Shown: piece after piece, positions 24,448 to 32,252 of the stretch
How positions within the stretch are numbered: the stretch's first letter is position 1
Layout: each line of letters opens with the position of its first letter
NCBI RefSeq assembly: GCF_900109685.1
Contig: NZ_FOBB01000003.1
Coordinates: 1 to 64,000 of the forward strand
Source: Chitinophaga rupis
GTDB taxonomy: Bacteria; Bacteroidota; Bacteroidia; Chitinophagales; Chitinophagaceae
DNA: 64,000 bases
Direction of reading: 5' to 3'
The notes under the pieces: generated by a model
Database searches by the model: none
What the model saw: the letters and a program-made list of their open reading frames with translations, nothing else
What the model was told of the DNA's origin: nothing
Program-made: the position numbers and the translations under genes

Positions 24448-25758
24448 ATGACCGCAAACAGGATCATTCAGCATATTTTCCAGGAACCGTCACTGCCGCA
24501 GGTGTCTGAAGCTGCATTGGAGCAGATGGTGACGGACTACCCGTATTTTACCGCCGCCCGCCTGTTGCTGGCGCAGAAAAGTTACGACCGGTACCTGAAC
24601 CTGCATGCACCTGCTATTAAAAAGGCACAGCTATACAGCAATAACCCGCACTACTTTTTCCAGTTTGTAACGGGTGAGCTGGAAAAAAGTATTACGCCAT
24701 CGGTTACGTCCCTGATAGATTCGGCATTTACGCCTACTACCTATACACCGGCAGATCCAACGCCCCTGGCCAATCTGGAGCTGCCGGAAGTGGAAGCGCC
24801 GGCAGCAATTGCACCGGCAGATGAAACGACCGAGGTACCTACTGAAATAGTGGCCGGTACAGGCATTACGCCCGGCGTGGCCGATGAAATTGAAACCGTG
24901 GTGGATGAGTGGGCTGAAGAACCGGCTGCAGGTACAGCCACCCCTGCCCCATCGGAATTTGAATCGGTGGTGGATGAATGGGGTAAACCGGTAGAGCTGG
25001 ATACCACCCCGCCGCCCGATGCGGTATTGGAGGAAGAGTGGGCAGAAGAGGAGGACGAGATTGAAGCGCCGCCCACCAAACCATCAGATGCCCTGTGGGC
25101 AACCTCAGAGCAGCAGCAGCTGGATATTTTAACTGAAAATGACGATACAGAGGCGCCGGCAGCCGCTCCGGAAGCAGCTGCGCCTGAAACATATGCCGCA
25201 CCTGCCGCTGAAAATGAGCCGGCTCCTGCAGCCGCAGCGCATACGCCGGCCTCACCTGAAGAAGAGCCGCTGAAGATCTTTCCTTTTGAAAGACAGGAGG
25301 GAACGGAAACCACGCTCACCTTCCAGCCTTTATACACCGATGATTATTTTGCCTATAAAAAGCTGAAAGAGCCCGAGCAGGCAGATGATCTCAATGAAAA
25401 AGGCGCCGCAGAAATGCGCAGCTTTACCGACTGGCTGCGGGAAATGAAACAGGGTTTTGCGCAAAAAGCCAATAAAGACTGGTATCATGAGCAGCTGACC
25501 CGCAGCTATACGGACACAGACCCGGAAGTATCTGAAACAGTGGAGAAAATGGCCATGGAATCCATTACCCTGAATGATGATATTGTTTCCGAAACGCTGG
25601 CAGAGATCTGGGCGCGCCAACGCCAGTACCAGACGGCCATCCAGATATATCAAAAATTAAGTTTGCTTAATCCCAACAAAAGCACTTATTTTGCGCAAAA
25701 GATCCAGGAACTGCAATTACAGCAAATGCAAATGCAGTCCGGCTCAAATAAAAATTAA
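24448..25758 (+). CDS. Bacteroidota protein with disordered acidic middle and C-terminal TPR-like helices
   Basis: 436 residues. The first 90 residues are helical (NRIIQHIFQEPSLPQVSEAA ... FFQFVTGELEKS) and look like a conserved domain. Residues about 100-280 are low in complexity, rich in Ala, Pro, Glu and Thr, with repeats of VVDEW (FESVVDEWGK, ETVVDEWAEE). The C-terminal 120 residues include FTDWLREMKQGF and a TPR-like pair (ETLAEIWARQRQYQTAIQIY, QKLSLLNPNKSTYFAQKIQE). No signal peptide, so probably cytoplasmic. It lies between the LptE-like gene and secG, an order I recall as common in Chitinophagaceae. Function unknown. Confidence 0.8.
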   Translation: MTANRIIQHIFQEPSLPQVSEAALEQMVTDYPYFTAARLLLAQKSYDRYLNLHAPAIKKAQLYSNNPHYFFQFVTGELEKSITPSVTSLIDSAFTPTTYTPADPTPLANLELPEVEAPAAIAPADETTEVPTEIVAGTGITPGVADEIETVVDEWAEEPAAGTATPAPSEFESVVDEWGKPVELDTTPPPDAVLEEEWAEEEDEIEAPPTKPSDALWATSEQQQLDILTENDDTEAPAAAPEAAAPETYAAPAAENEPAPAAAAHTPASPEEEPLKIFPFERQEGTETTLTFQPLYTDDYFAYKKLKEPEQADDLNEKGAAEMRSFTDWLREMKQGFAQKANKDWYHEQLTRSYTDTDPEVSETVEKMAMESITLNDDIVSETLAEIWARQRQYQTAIQIYQKLSLLNPNKSTYFAQKIQELQLQQMQMQSGSNKN

Positions 25759-25778
25759 CAGGAAATACTGATATACTT

Positions 25779-26135
25779 ATGTTATTACTCTTTGGTATTG
25801 TGATCATTCTGGCTTGTGTGCTGCTGGGTTTCTTTGTACTGATACAAAACCCCAAGGGTGGCGGTTTATCCGGCTCTTTCGGCGGTTTTGGTAACCAGGT
25901 AATGGGCGTACGCCAAACAACAGATGTGCTGGAAAAAGGTACGTGGGTGCTGGCTGCCATCATTGCAGTACTGTGTCTGACCTCTTCTTTCTTCGTTGAC
26001 AAGAACGCAGCCGTACAGCAGCAGTCAAAAACCATTATGGAACAGAATGCAGGCCGTCCTGTACCACAGCCTACTGCACCGCCGGCTACCTTGCCTGCTA
26101 CGCCGCAACAGCAACCGGCTCCTAACAAAAAATAA
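25779..26135 (+). CDS. secG: Preprotein translocase subunit SecG
   Basis: 118 residues. SecG is the small two-helix subunit of SecYEG. Helix 1 (MLLLFGIVIILACVLLGFFV) is followed by the family motif LIQNPKGGGLSGSFGGFGNQ, then GVRQTTDVLEKGTWVLA leading into helix 2 (AAIIAVLCLTSSFF). The tail is rich in Pro, Gln and Ala, which is usual for Bacteroidota SecG. Followed by a good terminator. Confidence 0.95.
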   Translation: MLLLFGIVIILACVLLGFFVLIQNPKGGGLSGSFGGFGNQVMGVRQTTDVLEKGTWVLAAIIAVLCLTSSFFVDKNAAVQQQSKTIMEQNAGRPVPQPTAPPATLPATPQQQPAPNKK

Positions 26136-26161
26136 ACGTTTGTTTATAAATCCATTTCCGG

Positions 26162-26190
26162 ACCTCGCCGTTAAAACGCGAGGTTTTTTT
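26162..26190 (+). terminator. Rho-independent terminator after secG
   Basis: The stem acctcgc/gcgaggt is followed by seven T residues. It ends only 13 bases before the ATG of mltG. Confidence 0.85.
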
Positions 26191-26203
26191 ATGTAAAACC
26201 ACT

Positions 26204-27274
26204 ATGGCAACTACTAAGAGAAACAACGCTTCTAAAAAGACAAAAACAAAAAAGGCTTCCTGGATCCGGCGGGCAGTAGTGATTGTTTGTGCAATCATTG
26301 CAGGCGTGCTGGTATTTATAGCCTATCGTGTATTTGGCCCAAATACCAGTGCTTTTGCCGATAAAAAATACTTTTATATACGTACCGGCAGCACCTACGC
26401 CAATGTACTGGAAGGGCTGGAAGAGCAGAATATTGTAAGCAGCCGTAACAGCTTTGACTTTGTAGCGCGGCGGCTGGGCTACCCTTCCCGCGTAAAAGCC
26501 GGCCGCTATCAGATCAAGTGGGGCATGAGCAATTTTGAGATCGTAAAGCTGCTGCGCTCCGGCAAACAAGCGCCGGTGCAGCTGGTTATTACCAAGCTAC
26601 GCACCAAGGATGATTTTGTAAGAAAGATCTCCAACAACCTGGAGGCCGATTCTACTGCCCTGCGTTTGCTGCTGCACGACCAGGTATACCTGCGCCAATT
26701 CGGTCTGGACTCCAATACCGTGATGTGCGCAGTAGTGCCTAATACGTATGAATATTACTGGAACACCTCTGCCGAAACCGCCTTTGAAAAGCTGGAAAAA
26801 GAAAGGGAAGAATTCTGGAATGCAGAACGGAAGGCCAAAGCCCGCAACCTGGGACTGAGCATGAATGAAGTGACCATACTGGCGGCCATTGTGGAGGAAG
26901 AGACTAATAAAAATGATGAAAAACCGCTGATCTCCAGCGTGTATCTGAACCGTTATAAAAAAGGCATGCGCCTGCAGGCCGATCCTACCGTGAAATTTGC
27001 CCTGCAGGACTTTGGGCTGAAGCGCATCCGTGAAGGACATACCCAGTTCGATTCTCCGTATAACACTTACCGTTATGGCGGGTTGCCACCGGGCCCTATT
27101 TGCACCCCCTCTGTGAAAACGCTGGATGCCGTGCTGAACACGCCGGAAACAGATTATATCTATTTCTGCGCGCGGTCTGATTTTTCCGGTTACCATGCCT
27201 TTGCAGCCACTTACCAGGAACATTTGGAAAATGCACATAAATACCAGGCAGCGCTGAACAAGGCGGGATACTAA
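26204..27274 (+). CDS. mltG: Endolytic peptidoglycan transglycosylase MltG (YceG-like)
   Basis: 356 residues. MltG cleaves nascent glycan strands at the inner membrane. A Lys-rich cytoplasmic N-terminus (TKRNNASKKTKTKKAS) precedes one membrane helix (about 24-46). The LysM-like subdomain covers GSTYANVLEGLEEQNIVSSR and SRVKAGRYQIKWGMSN. The catalytic region ILAAIVEEETNKNDEKPLIS contains the expected catalytic Glu. The motifs LQADPTVKFAL, SPYNTYRYGGLPPGPICTPS and YFCARSDFSGYHAFAATYQE complete the family pattern. A terminator lies just upstream, so a promoter must overlap it or readthrough must occur. The YihY gene follows after 13 bases. Confidence 0.95.
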   Translation: MATTKRNNASKKTKTKKASWIRRAVVIVCAIIAGVLVFIAYRVFGPNTSAFADKKYFYIRTGSTYANVLEGLEEQNIVSSRNSFDFVARRLGYPSRVKAGRYQIKWGMSNFEIVKLLRSGKQAPVQLVITKLRTKDDFVRKISNNLEADSTALRLLLHDQVYLRQFGLDSNTVMCAVVPNTYEYYWNTSAETAFEKLEKEREEFWNAERKAKARNLGLSMNEVTILAAIVEEETNKNDEKPLISSVYLNRYKKGMRLQADPTVKFALQDFGLKRIREGHTQFDSPYNTYRYGGLPPGPICTPSVKTLDAVLNTPETDYIYFCARSDFSGYHAFAATYQEHLENAHKYQAALNKAGY

Positions 27275-27287
27275 ACGCATTTCGGGT

Positions 27288-28229
27288 ATGCTCAATCTCA
27301 AAAAACTGTTACGCAATACAAGGCCTTACCGCAAGCTGATAGGCATTAGCCAAAGGCTGGTGCTGCCCGGTTTCCAGGGTTTGCCGTTGTATGATGTGCT
27401 GAAGTTTTTTCTGAAAGAAACCAGGAGCAAAAGCCTGGGCGATCGTGCGGCGGCTATTTCCTTCAACTTCCTGCTGGCTATTCCTCCCTTTTTTATTTTC
27501 CTGTTCACGCTGGTGCCGTTCATTCCTATGAAAAACATAGAACCCACGCTGTACCGGCTTGCGGAGGATGTTACACCCAACTACAACACGTATATGATCG
27601 TGCGGAACATGATCCATGATTTCCTGTACACCAACCGCACGGGCCTGTTGTCTATCTCATTTTTAATGGGCTTCTTTTATTCATCTAACGGGTTAATGGG
27701 CATCATGCGCTCTTTTAACAAAGAGCAGCCGGGCTTCCGGCGGCGCAAGTGGTGGCGTACCAGGCTGCTGGCTTTACAGCTAACAGCGGTGCTGGTGCTG
27801 CTGCTGTTAATTACAGTAGTGCTGATCATTGCGCAGGGCACCATTTTACGTTACGTTTTTAACCTGCTGAATATTCACAGTACATTCATCCGTTCCAGTA
27901 TCGATGTTATCCGCTGGCTGCTGATCATCCTGTTGTTCTTTTCCATCCTGGCGGTTATTTACCGTTTTGCGCCGGCCAGAACCAAACGCTGGAAGTTCAT
28001 TACCGCCGGCTCTACCTTTGCCACGGTGCTGATGATACTGGTAACGCTGGGGTTCTCTTATTTTGTGAACAATTTTGCCAATTACAACAAGATCTACGGC
28101 TCCATTGGCACCATCCTGATACTGATGCTGTTCATTTATTTTAACTCCTTTATATTGCTGGTAGGCTTTGAGCTGAATGCCAGTATCAGTACCCTGAAAG
28201 AACTGGCTGCCGAGCCAGGGGAAGATTAA
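27288..28229 (+). CDS. YihY/virulence factor BrkB family membrane protein
   Basis: 313 residues with six membrane helices. The family core is visible: KSLGDRAAAISFNFLLAIPP, FFIFLFTLVPFIPMKN, GLLSISFLMGFFYSSNGLMG with FNKEQPGFRRRKWWRTRLLA, and the late motif IYGSIGTILILMLFIYFNSF leading to LLVGFELNASI. It was once called RNase BN, an assignment since withdrawn; the true role is unknown. Close spacing to mltG suggests one operon. Confidence 0.92.
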   Translation: MLNLKKLLRNTRPYRKLIGISQRLVLPGFQGLPLYDVLKFFLKETRSKSLGDRAAAISFNFLLAIPPFFIFLFTLVPFIPMKNIEPTLYRLAEDVTPNYNTYMIVRNMIHDFLYTNRTGLLSISFLMGFFYSSNGLMGIMRSFNKEQPGFRRRKWWRTRLLALQLTAVLVLLLLITVVLIIAQGTILRYVFNLLNIHSTFIRSSIDVIRWLLIILLFFSILAVIYRFAPARTKRWKFITAGSTFATVLMILVTLGFSYFVNNFANYNKIYGSIGTILILMLFIYFNSFILLVGFELNASISTLKELAAEPGED

Positions 28230-28426
28230 CCTGTTGAAATACAGCGGCTTTTATGACCGGGTAATTTGATCGTTGCTATTTAATTGATATCATCCTGATT
28301 TGCAAGCTGTTAACGGCAACCTCTTTACAACCATCTGCACATCCCCCATTGACCCACCGCCGATCAAATAAATTAATAAATTCATACATATTACATTACC
28401 TTTATATTAAATATCAGACCCTATAA

Positions 28427-28454
28427 CTGACGACCGAATACCGAATACCCAAAT
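28427..28454. repeat. Short heptad-period array G (ccgaata)
   Basis: Four consecutive heptamers, two of them identical (ccgaata) and the outer ones degenerate (ctgacga, cccaaat), ending eight bases before the next ATG. No inverted partner arm is seen. Confidence 0.6.
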
Positions 28455-28462
28455 CCTGTAAC

Positions 28463-29059
28463 ATGAAAAGCACCTGTCTTTTTCTTGTGCTCTATACCTT
28501 ACTGGCATTCCGTTCCGGCGATAACAACCTGGAAATAGGCGCACCTATTCCCAAAGCGGAGGTACAACTGCGAGACATCAGTGGCCGGGAAGTTACGCTG
28601 AATGCCGCCCGTGGCAGCAACGGCTTACTGGTAATGTTCTCCGCTAATCATTGTCCGTATGTAATGCGTAACCAGGACAGAACCAACAGCGTTTGTGCCT
28701 ATGCGTTAAAGAACAGCATAGGTGTAATACTGGTAAATTCCAATGTTGCGCTGCAGAATGATGAAGAATCGCTGGATGCCATGAAGGCCTATGCAGCCTC
28801 ACAGCAATACAATTGGTTTTATGTGATCGATAAGAAGGCGGAGATTGCCGATGCCTTTGATGCCGGCCATACACCGGAGTGTTACCTTTTTGATAAGAAC
28901 GGCCGCCTCTCCTACAAAGGCGCTATTGATGATAACCCGGGTAATGCTGATGCCGTGAAGGTACGGCACCTGTATAATGCCATCAATGAAATGCTGGCTG
29001 GGAGCGCTGTTAAGATGAGCAGCACTGCTTCAATGGGATGCAATATCAAAAGATATTAG
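28463..29059 (+). CDS. Secreted thioredoxin-fold protein (AhpC/TSA-redoxin type), monothiol
   Basis: 198 residues with a short hydrophobic N-terminus (MKSTCLFLVLYTLLAF). The redoxin pattern is clear: IGAPIPKAEVQLRDISGREV, then LLVMFSANHCPYVMRNQDRT, the helix EESLDAMKAYAASQQYNWFY, the cis-Pro-like HTPECYLFDKNGRLSYKGAI, and the family C-terminus MGCNIKR. In relatives I know, the active site is CNxC (CNHC or CNTC). Here the first Cys is Ala61, leaving only Cys64. It may therefore work as a monothiol, or pair with the Cys in CNIKR. The stop codon lies in repeat F. Confidence 0.85.
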   Translation: MKSTCLFLVLYTLLAFRSGDNNLEIGAPIPKAEVQLRDISGREVTLNAARGSNGLLVMFSANHCPYVMRNQDRTNSVCAYALKNSIGVILVNSNVALQNDEESLDAMKAYAASQQYNWFYVIDKKAEIADAFDAGHTPECYLFDKNGRLSYKGAIDDNPGNADAVKVRHLYNAINEMLAGSAVKMSSTASMGCNIKRY

Positions 29060-29138
29060 ATTTTAGATTTACGATTTTAGATTTGGGAAAGTCCCCGCTT
29101 CGACCAAATCTAAAATCTAAAATCGTAAATCTAAAATA
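29057..29138. repeat. Heptad-period hairpin F between convergent genes
   Basis: Left arm 29060-29086 and right arm 29104-29137 are built from tagattt/acgattt heptamers. They are perfect inverted copies, except that the right arm has one extra heptamer. The stop codons of both flanking genes (29057-29059 plus, 29131-29133 minus) lie inside the repeat. The 17-base loop is GC-rich. Confidence 0.9.
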
Positions 29139-31650
29139 CCAGGAATACGGCATTACTGAATAACAGCTTACCATTTTCCCAGAAGCTGCGGAACAGCGGA
29201 TCATCTGCCAGCATGATCAGCTTACCATTCCCAATATCCTTTACGCCGAATAACAGGCCATCTTTCAGGTGGGCACGGGTATCTACGCCTACAAAGCCAC
29301 TCAGGTAATTATCCTTTTTCAGTACGCCTACATTCCAGCCGTTATCATCATCATCCATAAATTCATAGATATGATCATCCTGCTTCAGGGTGTAGTAAGT
29401 ATCAGGATAGCCTAACGCTAACGGATGTGTGTTATCCAGCTGTACTTTGTAAATGGCGCCGGGTATGAACTGCTTTACGCTCTCCCGCTCGCGGTTGGCG
29501 TATGATTTCAGGGGGGCATAAATATCTTTATCAGTGGTGGTATCGCTTTCTTTCTTCAGGTGAATGCCCCAGTCGCCGCCTGCCAGCTGGGCCAACGCAC
29601 CCTGCAGTGCAATAAGGCGGCCTCCGGCGCTCACCCAATCTTTGAGGCGGGCTACCTGCGTTTTGTCTTCCAGGAAACTGTAATCTCCATCCGGTAAAAT
29701 GAGCACATTAATATTCTTCCAGTTTATCCGGCTGAGGTTCTTCTCATTAACCAGGCTAACGGGATAGCCTATCTGCTGTTCAAAGAAATGCCAGATCTCG
29801 CCGGCGTTCAGGGATGATACATTATCTCCCACCACCATGGCCACTTCTGTGGGTTGAATGTAGCGCACTTTATCAGAACCAAAGTCGGTACCCTTTTCCA
29901 CAAACCCGGTTGCTACGGCGTCCAGGTTCACTTTCACCTCATTGGCCAGGGAAGTGATATAGGTATCAAAGCGGCTGCCAATGTGCTCATTCCCGGAACG
30001 GGGAATAATGAGCGTACCGGCAGGGAAGGTACGTCCGCCGGTGGTAAAGGGCGCTCCTGCATAACGCACTTTTACCTGTTGCCGCAGCAGGGCTGTCAGC
30101 AAACGTACATCTTTAACGCTGTTCCAGCGGGCCAGGTAAGCATATGGATGCGTGGCGGCCAGGTAACTATTGTTATCTGCTGCCACTGAATCGGTGGCAG
30201 GGCTTAACTGCTGGCGTATGGCATAAGCCGGTAAGCCGTAAGCATATGGAATAGCCCAGGCAGTAATATCGTAAGTAACGGAATCGCTTAAACGGGATTG
30301 TGGTTCAAACAATACCTGCAACAGGTTGGAGCGTGGCTGGAAGGCGCTGATGACCATATCTTCCCGGGTTATGTCCACATTCTCTGTTTTGCCCGTAAAA
30401 TAATTAAGGCCGCTGGCCTTTGGTGTTTTTGAGCCATAGCCGAACGTAATATTGTTCCGCTTCAGCAAAGCGGCCAGGTTAGCCAGCTTTTCTGCATTAC
30501 CGGCTGCCTTTATCACATAGCTCTTATACACCCCTTCCGGTGCGGTGGCTGCATTATGAAAATACCGGCTGAACTCTTCTGTGATCCTTTGCGCCTGCTG
30601 GGAGGCTATTTCAATGGTAGACAATCCCGTAGTAACATGATGGGCTATACGATCTGTGAGGGTAAGCGTATCATTATCCTCTTTCAGCACGGCCAGCCCG
30701 CCGCGGCCGCCCCCACCCTGCTCGTAGGTCATGCCGATGGCGCCGTTATAGGTTGGGTAGGTATCGCCGTAGCTGGGATAGAACAGGTCAAATACTTCTT
30801 TGGTGAAGTATAGCCATCCCTGTTCATCAAAATATTTTGCGTTATTCTTTCCAATGAGCACCTGCATTTCCCGCTGCCAGGGTTTTATTACTTCATGCAG
30901 GGGTTCTGCTGCCGGGGCAAAGTAATAAGGCGCATCAATACCCTGTTCATGAAAATCTACATGGATCTGCGGCATCCACTTGTTGTACATGGCTACCCGC
31001 TGCTGCGATTCGGTTTGCGTTTGCCAGGCCCAGTCACGGTTCAGGTCAAAATAGTAATGGTTGGCGCGCCCGCCGGGCCAGGGTTCATTATGCTCCCGGG
31101 AATAACGCTGCACGTCGGGTACCAGGTTATGCACCTGGTTATAAAAGCTTACATAACGTTCACGTCCGTCGGGGTTCAGGCAGGGGTCTATGATCACCAC
31201 CAGGTTGCGCAGCCAGAGCTGCGTTTGCGCGTTACCTTTATCGGCCAGCAGGTATAAAGTGCGCATAGCGGCTTCTGTAGATACGGCTTCATTACCATGC
31301 ACATTATAACTTAACCACACAATTACCGGCTGGTCTGCGCTGCCGCGGCCTTTATCATTTGCCCTGTCCAGGTTCTGCTGCTGTATATCCTGCAGCCGGC
31401 CAAAATTCTCCGGCGATGCGATGATGGCCATCATCAGCGGCCTTCCCTCATAGGTAGTACCGTATTGCTGCAGCTGCATATTGGGCGTAGCTGCGGCCAC
31501 GGCTTTGAAATACTCCAGCACCTTATAGTGCGGGGTAAACCGGGTACCCAGGGGGTAGCCCAGGAACTGGTCTGGTGTTAGGAGGGTTTGTGAAAAGCCG
31601 TGCTGAAATATTAATAAAAGGCATATAACCGGCAACAAGCATTTGCGCAT
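29131..31650 (-). CDS. Secreted M14-family zinc carboxypeptidase
   Basis: 839 residues. Signal peptide MRKCLLPVICLLLIFQHGFS. The M14 fold is shown by the zinc ligands H118 and E121 (SYNVHGNEAVSTEA) and H234 (HVDFHEQG). CLNPDGRERYV supplies the substrate Arg region. A likely catalytic Glu is E310 in MTYEQGGGGRGG. The rest, including a flavodoxin/GATase-like stretch (NVLILPDGDYSFLEDKTQVA and WVSAGGRLIALQGALAQLAG), is common to large Bacteroidota M14 enzymes. It would trim peptides outside the cytoplasm. It lies 44 bases after the last gene of the RHS block in the same direction, so it could be read from the same transcript, but it is also often a stand-alone gene. Confidence 0.92.
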   Translation of the reverse strand: MRKCLLPVICLLLIFQHGFSQTLLTPDQFLGYPLGTRFTPHYKVLEYFKAVAAATPNMQLQQYGTTYEGRPLMMAIIASPENFGRLQDIQQQNLDRANDKGRGSADQPVIVWLSYNVHGNEAVSTEAAMRTLYLLADKGNAQTQLWLRNLVVIIDPCLNPDGRERYVSFYNQVHNLVPDVQRYSREHNEPWPGGRANHYYFDLNRDWAWQTQTESQQRVAMYNKWMPQIHVDFHEQGIDAPYYFAPAAEPLHEVIKPWQREMQVLIGKNNAKYFDEQGWLYFTKEVFDLFYPSYGDTYPTYNGAIGMTYEQGGGGRGGLAVLKEDNDTLTLTDRIAHHVTTGLSTIEIASQQAQRITEEFSRYFHNAATAPEGVYKSYVIKAAGNAEKLANLAALLKRNNITFGYGSKTPKASGLNYFTGKTENVDITREDMVISAFQPRSNLLQVLFEPQSRLSDSVTYDITAWAIPYAYGLPAYAIRQQLSPATDSVAADNNSYLAATHPYAYLARWNSVKDVRLLTALLRQQVKVRYAGAPFTTGGRTFPAGTLIIPRSGNEHIGSRFDTYITSLANEVKVNLDAVATGFVEKGTDFGSDKVRYIQPTEVAMVVGDNVSSLNAGEIWHFFEQQIGYPVSLVNEKNLSRINWKNINVLILPDGDYSFLEDKTQVARLKDWVSAGGRLIALQGALAQLAGGDWGIHLKKESDTTTDKDIYAPLKSYANRERESVKQFIPGAIYKVQLDNTHPLALGYPDTYYTLKQDDHIYEFMDDDDNGWNVGVLKKDNYLSGFVGVDTRAHLKDGLLFGVKDIGNGKLIMLADDPLFRSFWENGKLLFSNAVFLVF

Positions 31651-31694
31651 ACTGTATGTAAGGATTTATATGCCTAAGATAGTGAATTCAGTTG

Positions 31695-32237
31695 CTATAA
31701 GATACAGCCTGCTCCATTATCTACGTAATATTCAATACTCTGGCTCCCATCAGACCAACGCCAAACGTAGTAACATCTCCATATATGCGTGGTCTCGTTC
31801 AATACGCTTCTGGTCCAGACCTGCACCCCTGTTTCACAGATACCGTTCACTACTTTTTTATTCACACCGGTACATTGAGCAGTGGGTACCAGCTCCTGCC
31901 ACAGGGGCATACGCCCGTTTGTTGGTAGCTTGGTCTCATCGAGGGTAAGCCAGGCCTTTGCTTCTGCTACGGTAATACAAAGATTGTCGTCCGGCACAGT
32001 AACCGATACTTTTTTTATAAAAAAGCCTTCCTGGATCTTCTGCAGGATCTCATGATGTGATACCAGGTAGTTGGTGGTTACCAGCCTGGGGCTAATTACA
32101 TTGCCCGTTGATAACTGCTTTATACCTTCAGCAGTTATCACATAATTATTGCCGGTTAGCTTTGCAGATAAAATTCCCTGCGCAGGCAGCGACTGATAAA
32201 ATAATATCGCTGCTATCAATAAAAAAAACTGTTTCAT
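31695..32237 (-). CDS. Secreted protein of unknown function at the end of the RHS block
   Basis: 180 residues. Signal peptide MKQFFLLIAAILFYQSLPAQ. The mature part has an N-terminal strand-rich region and a helix/loop region with VAEAKAWLTLDETKLP. The C-terminal third holds five of the six cysteines (AQCTG, NGICETG, WRCYYVW, GAGCIL) and many aromatics (VWTRSVL, YYVWRWSDGS), suggesting a disulfide-linked fold. No family recognised. Fifteen bases separate it from the S74-type gene, so co-transcription is likely. Confidence 0.75.
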   Translation of the reverse strand: MKQFFLLIAAILFYQSLPAQGILSAKLTGNNYVITAEGIKQLSTGNVISPRLVTTNYLVSHHEILQKIQEGFFIKKVSVTVPDDNLCITVAEAKAWLTLDETKLPTNGRMPLWQELVPTAQCTGVNKKVVNGICETGVQVWTRSVLNETTHIWRCYYVWRWSDGSQSIEYYVDNGAGCIL

Positions 32238-32252
32238 TTAGTTGTTCCTGGT

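Noticed and set aside
24741..25337. 198-codon minus-strand frame rich in Ser, Ala and Gly
   Set aside because: It is the complement of the Ala/Pro/Glu-rich low-complexity middle of the TPR-like gene.
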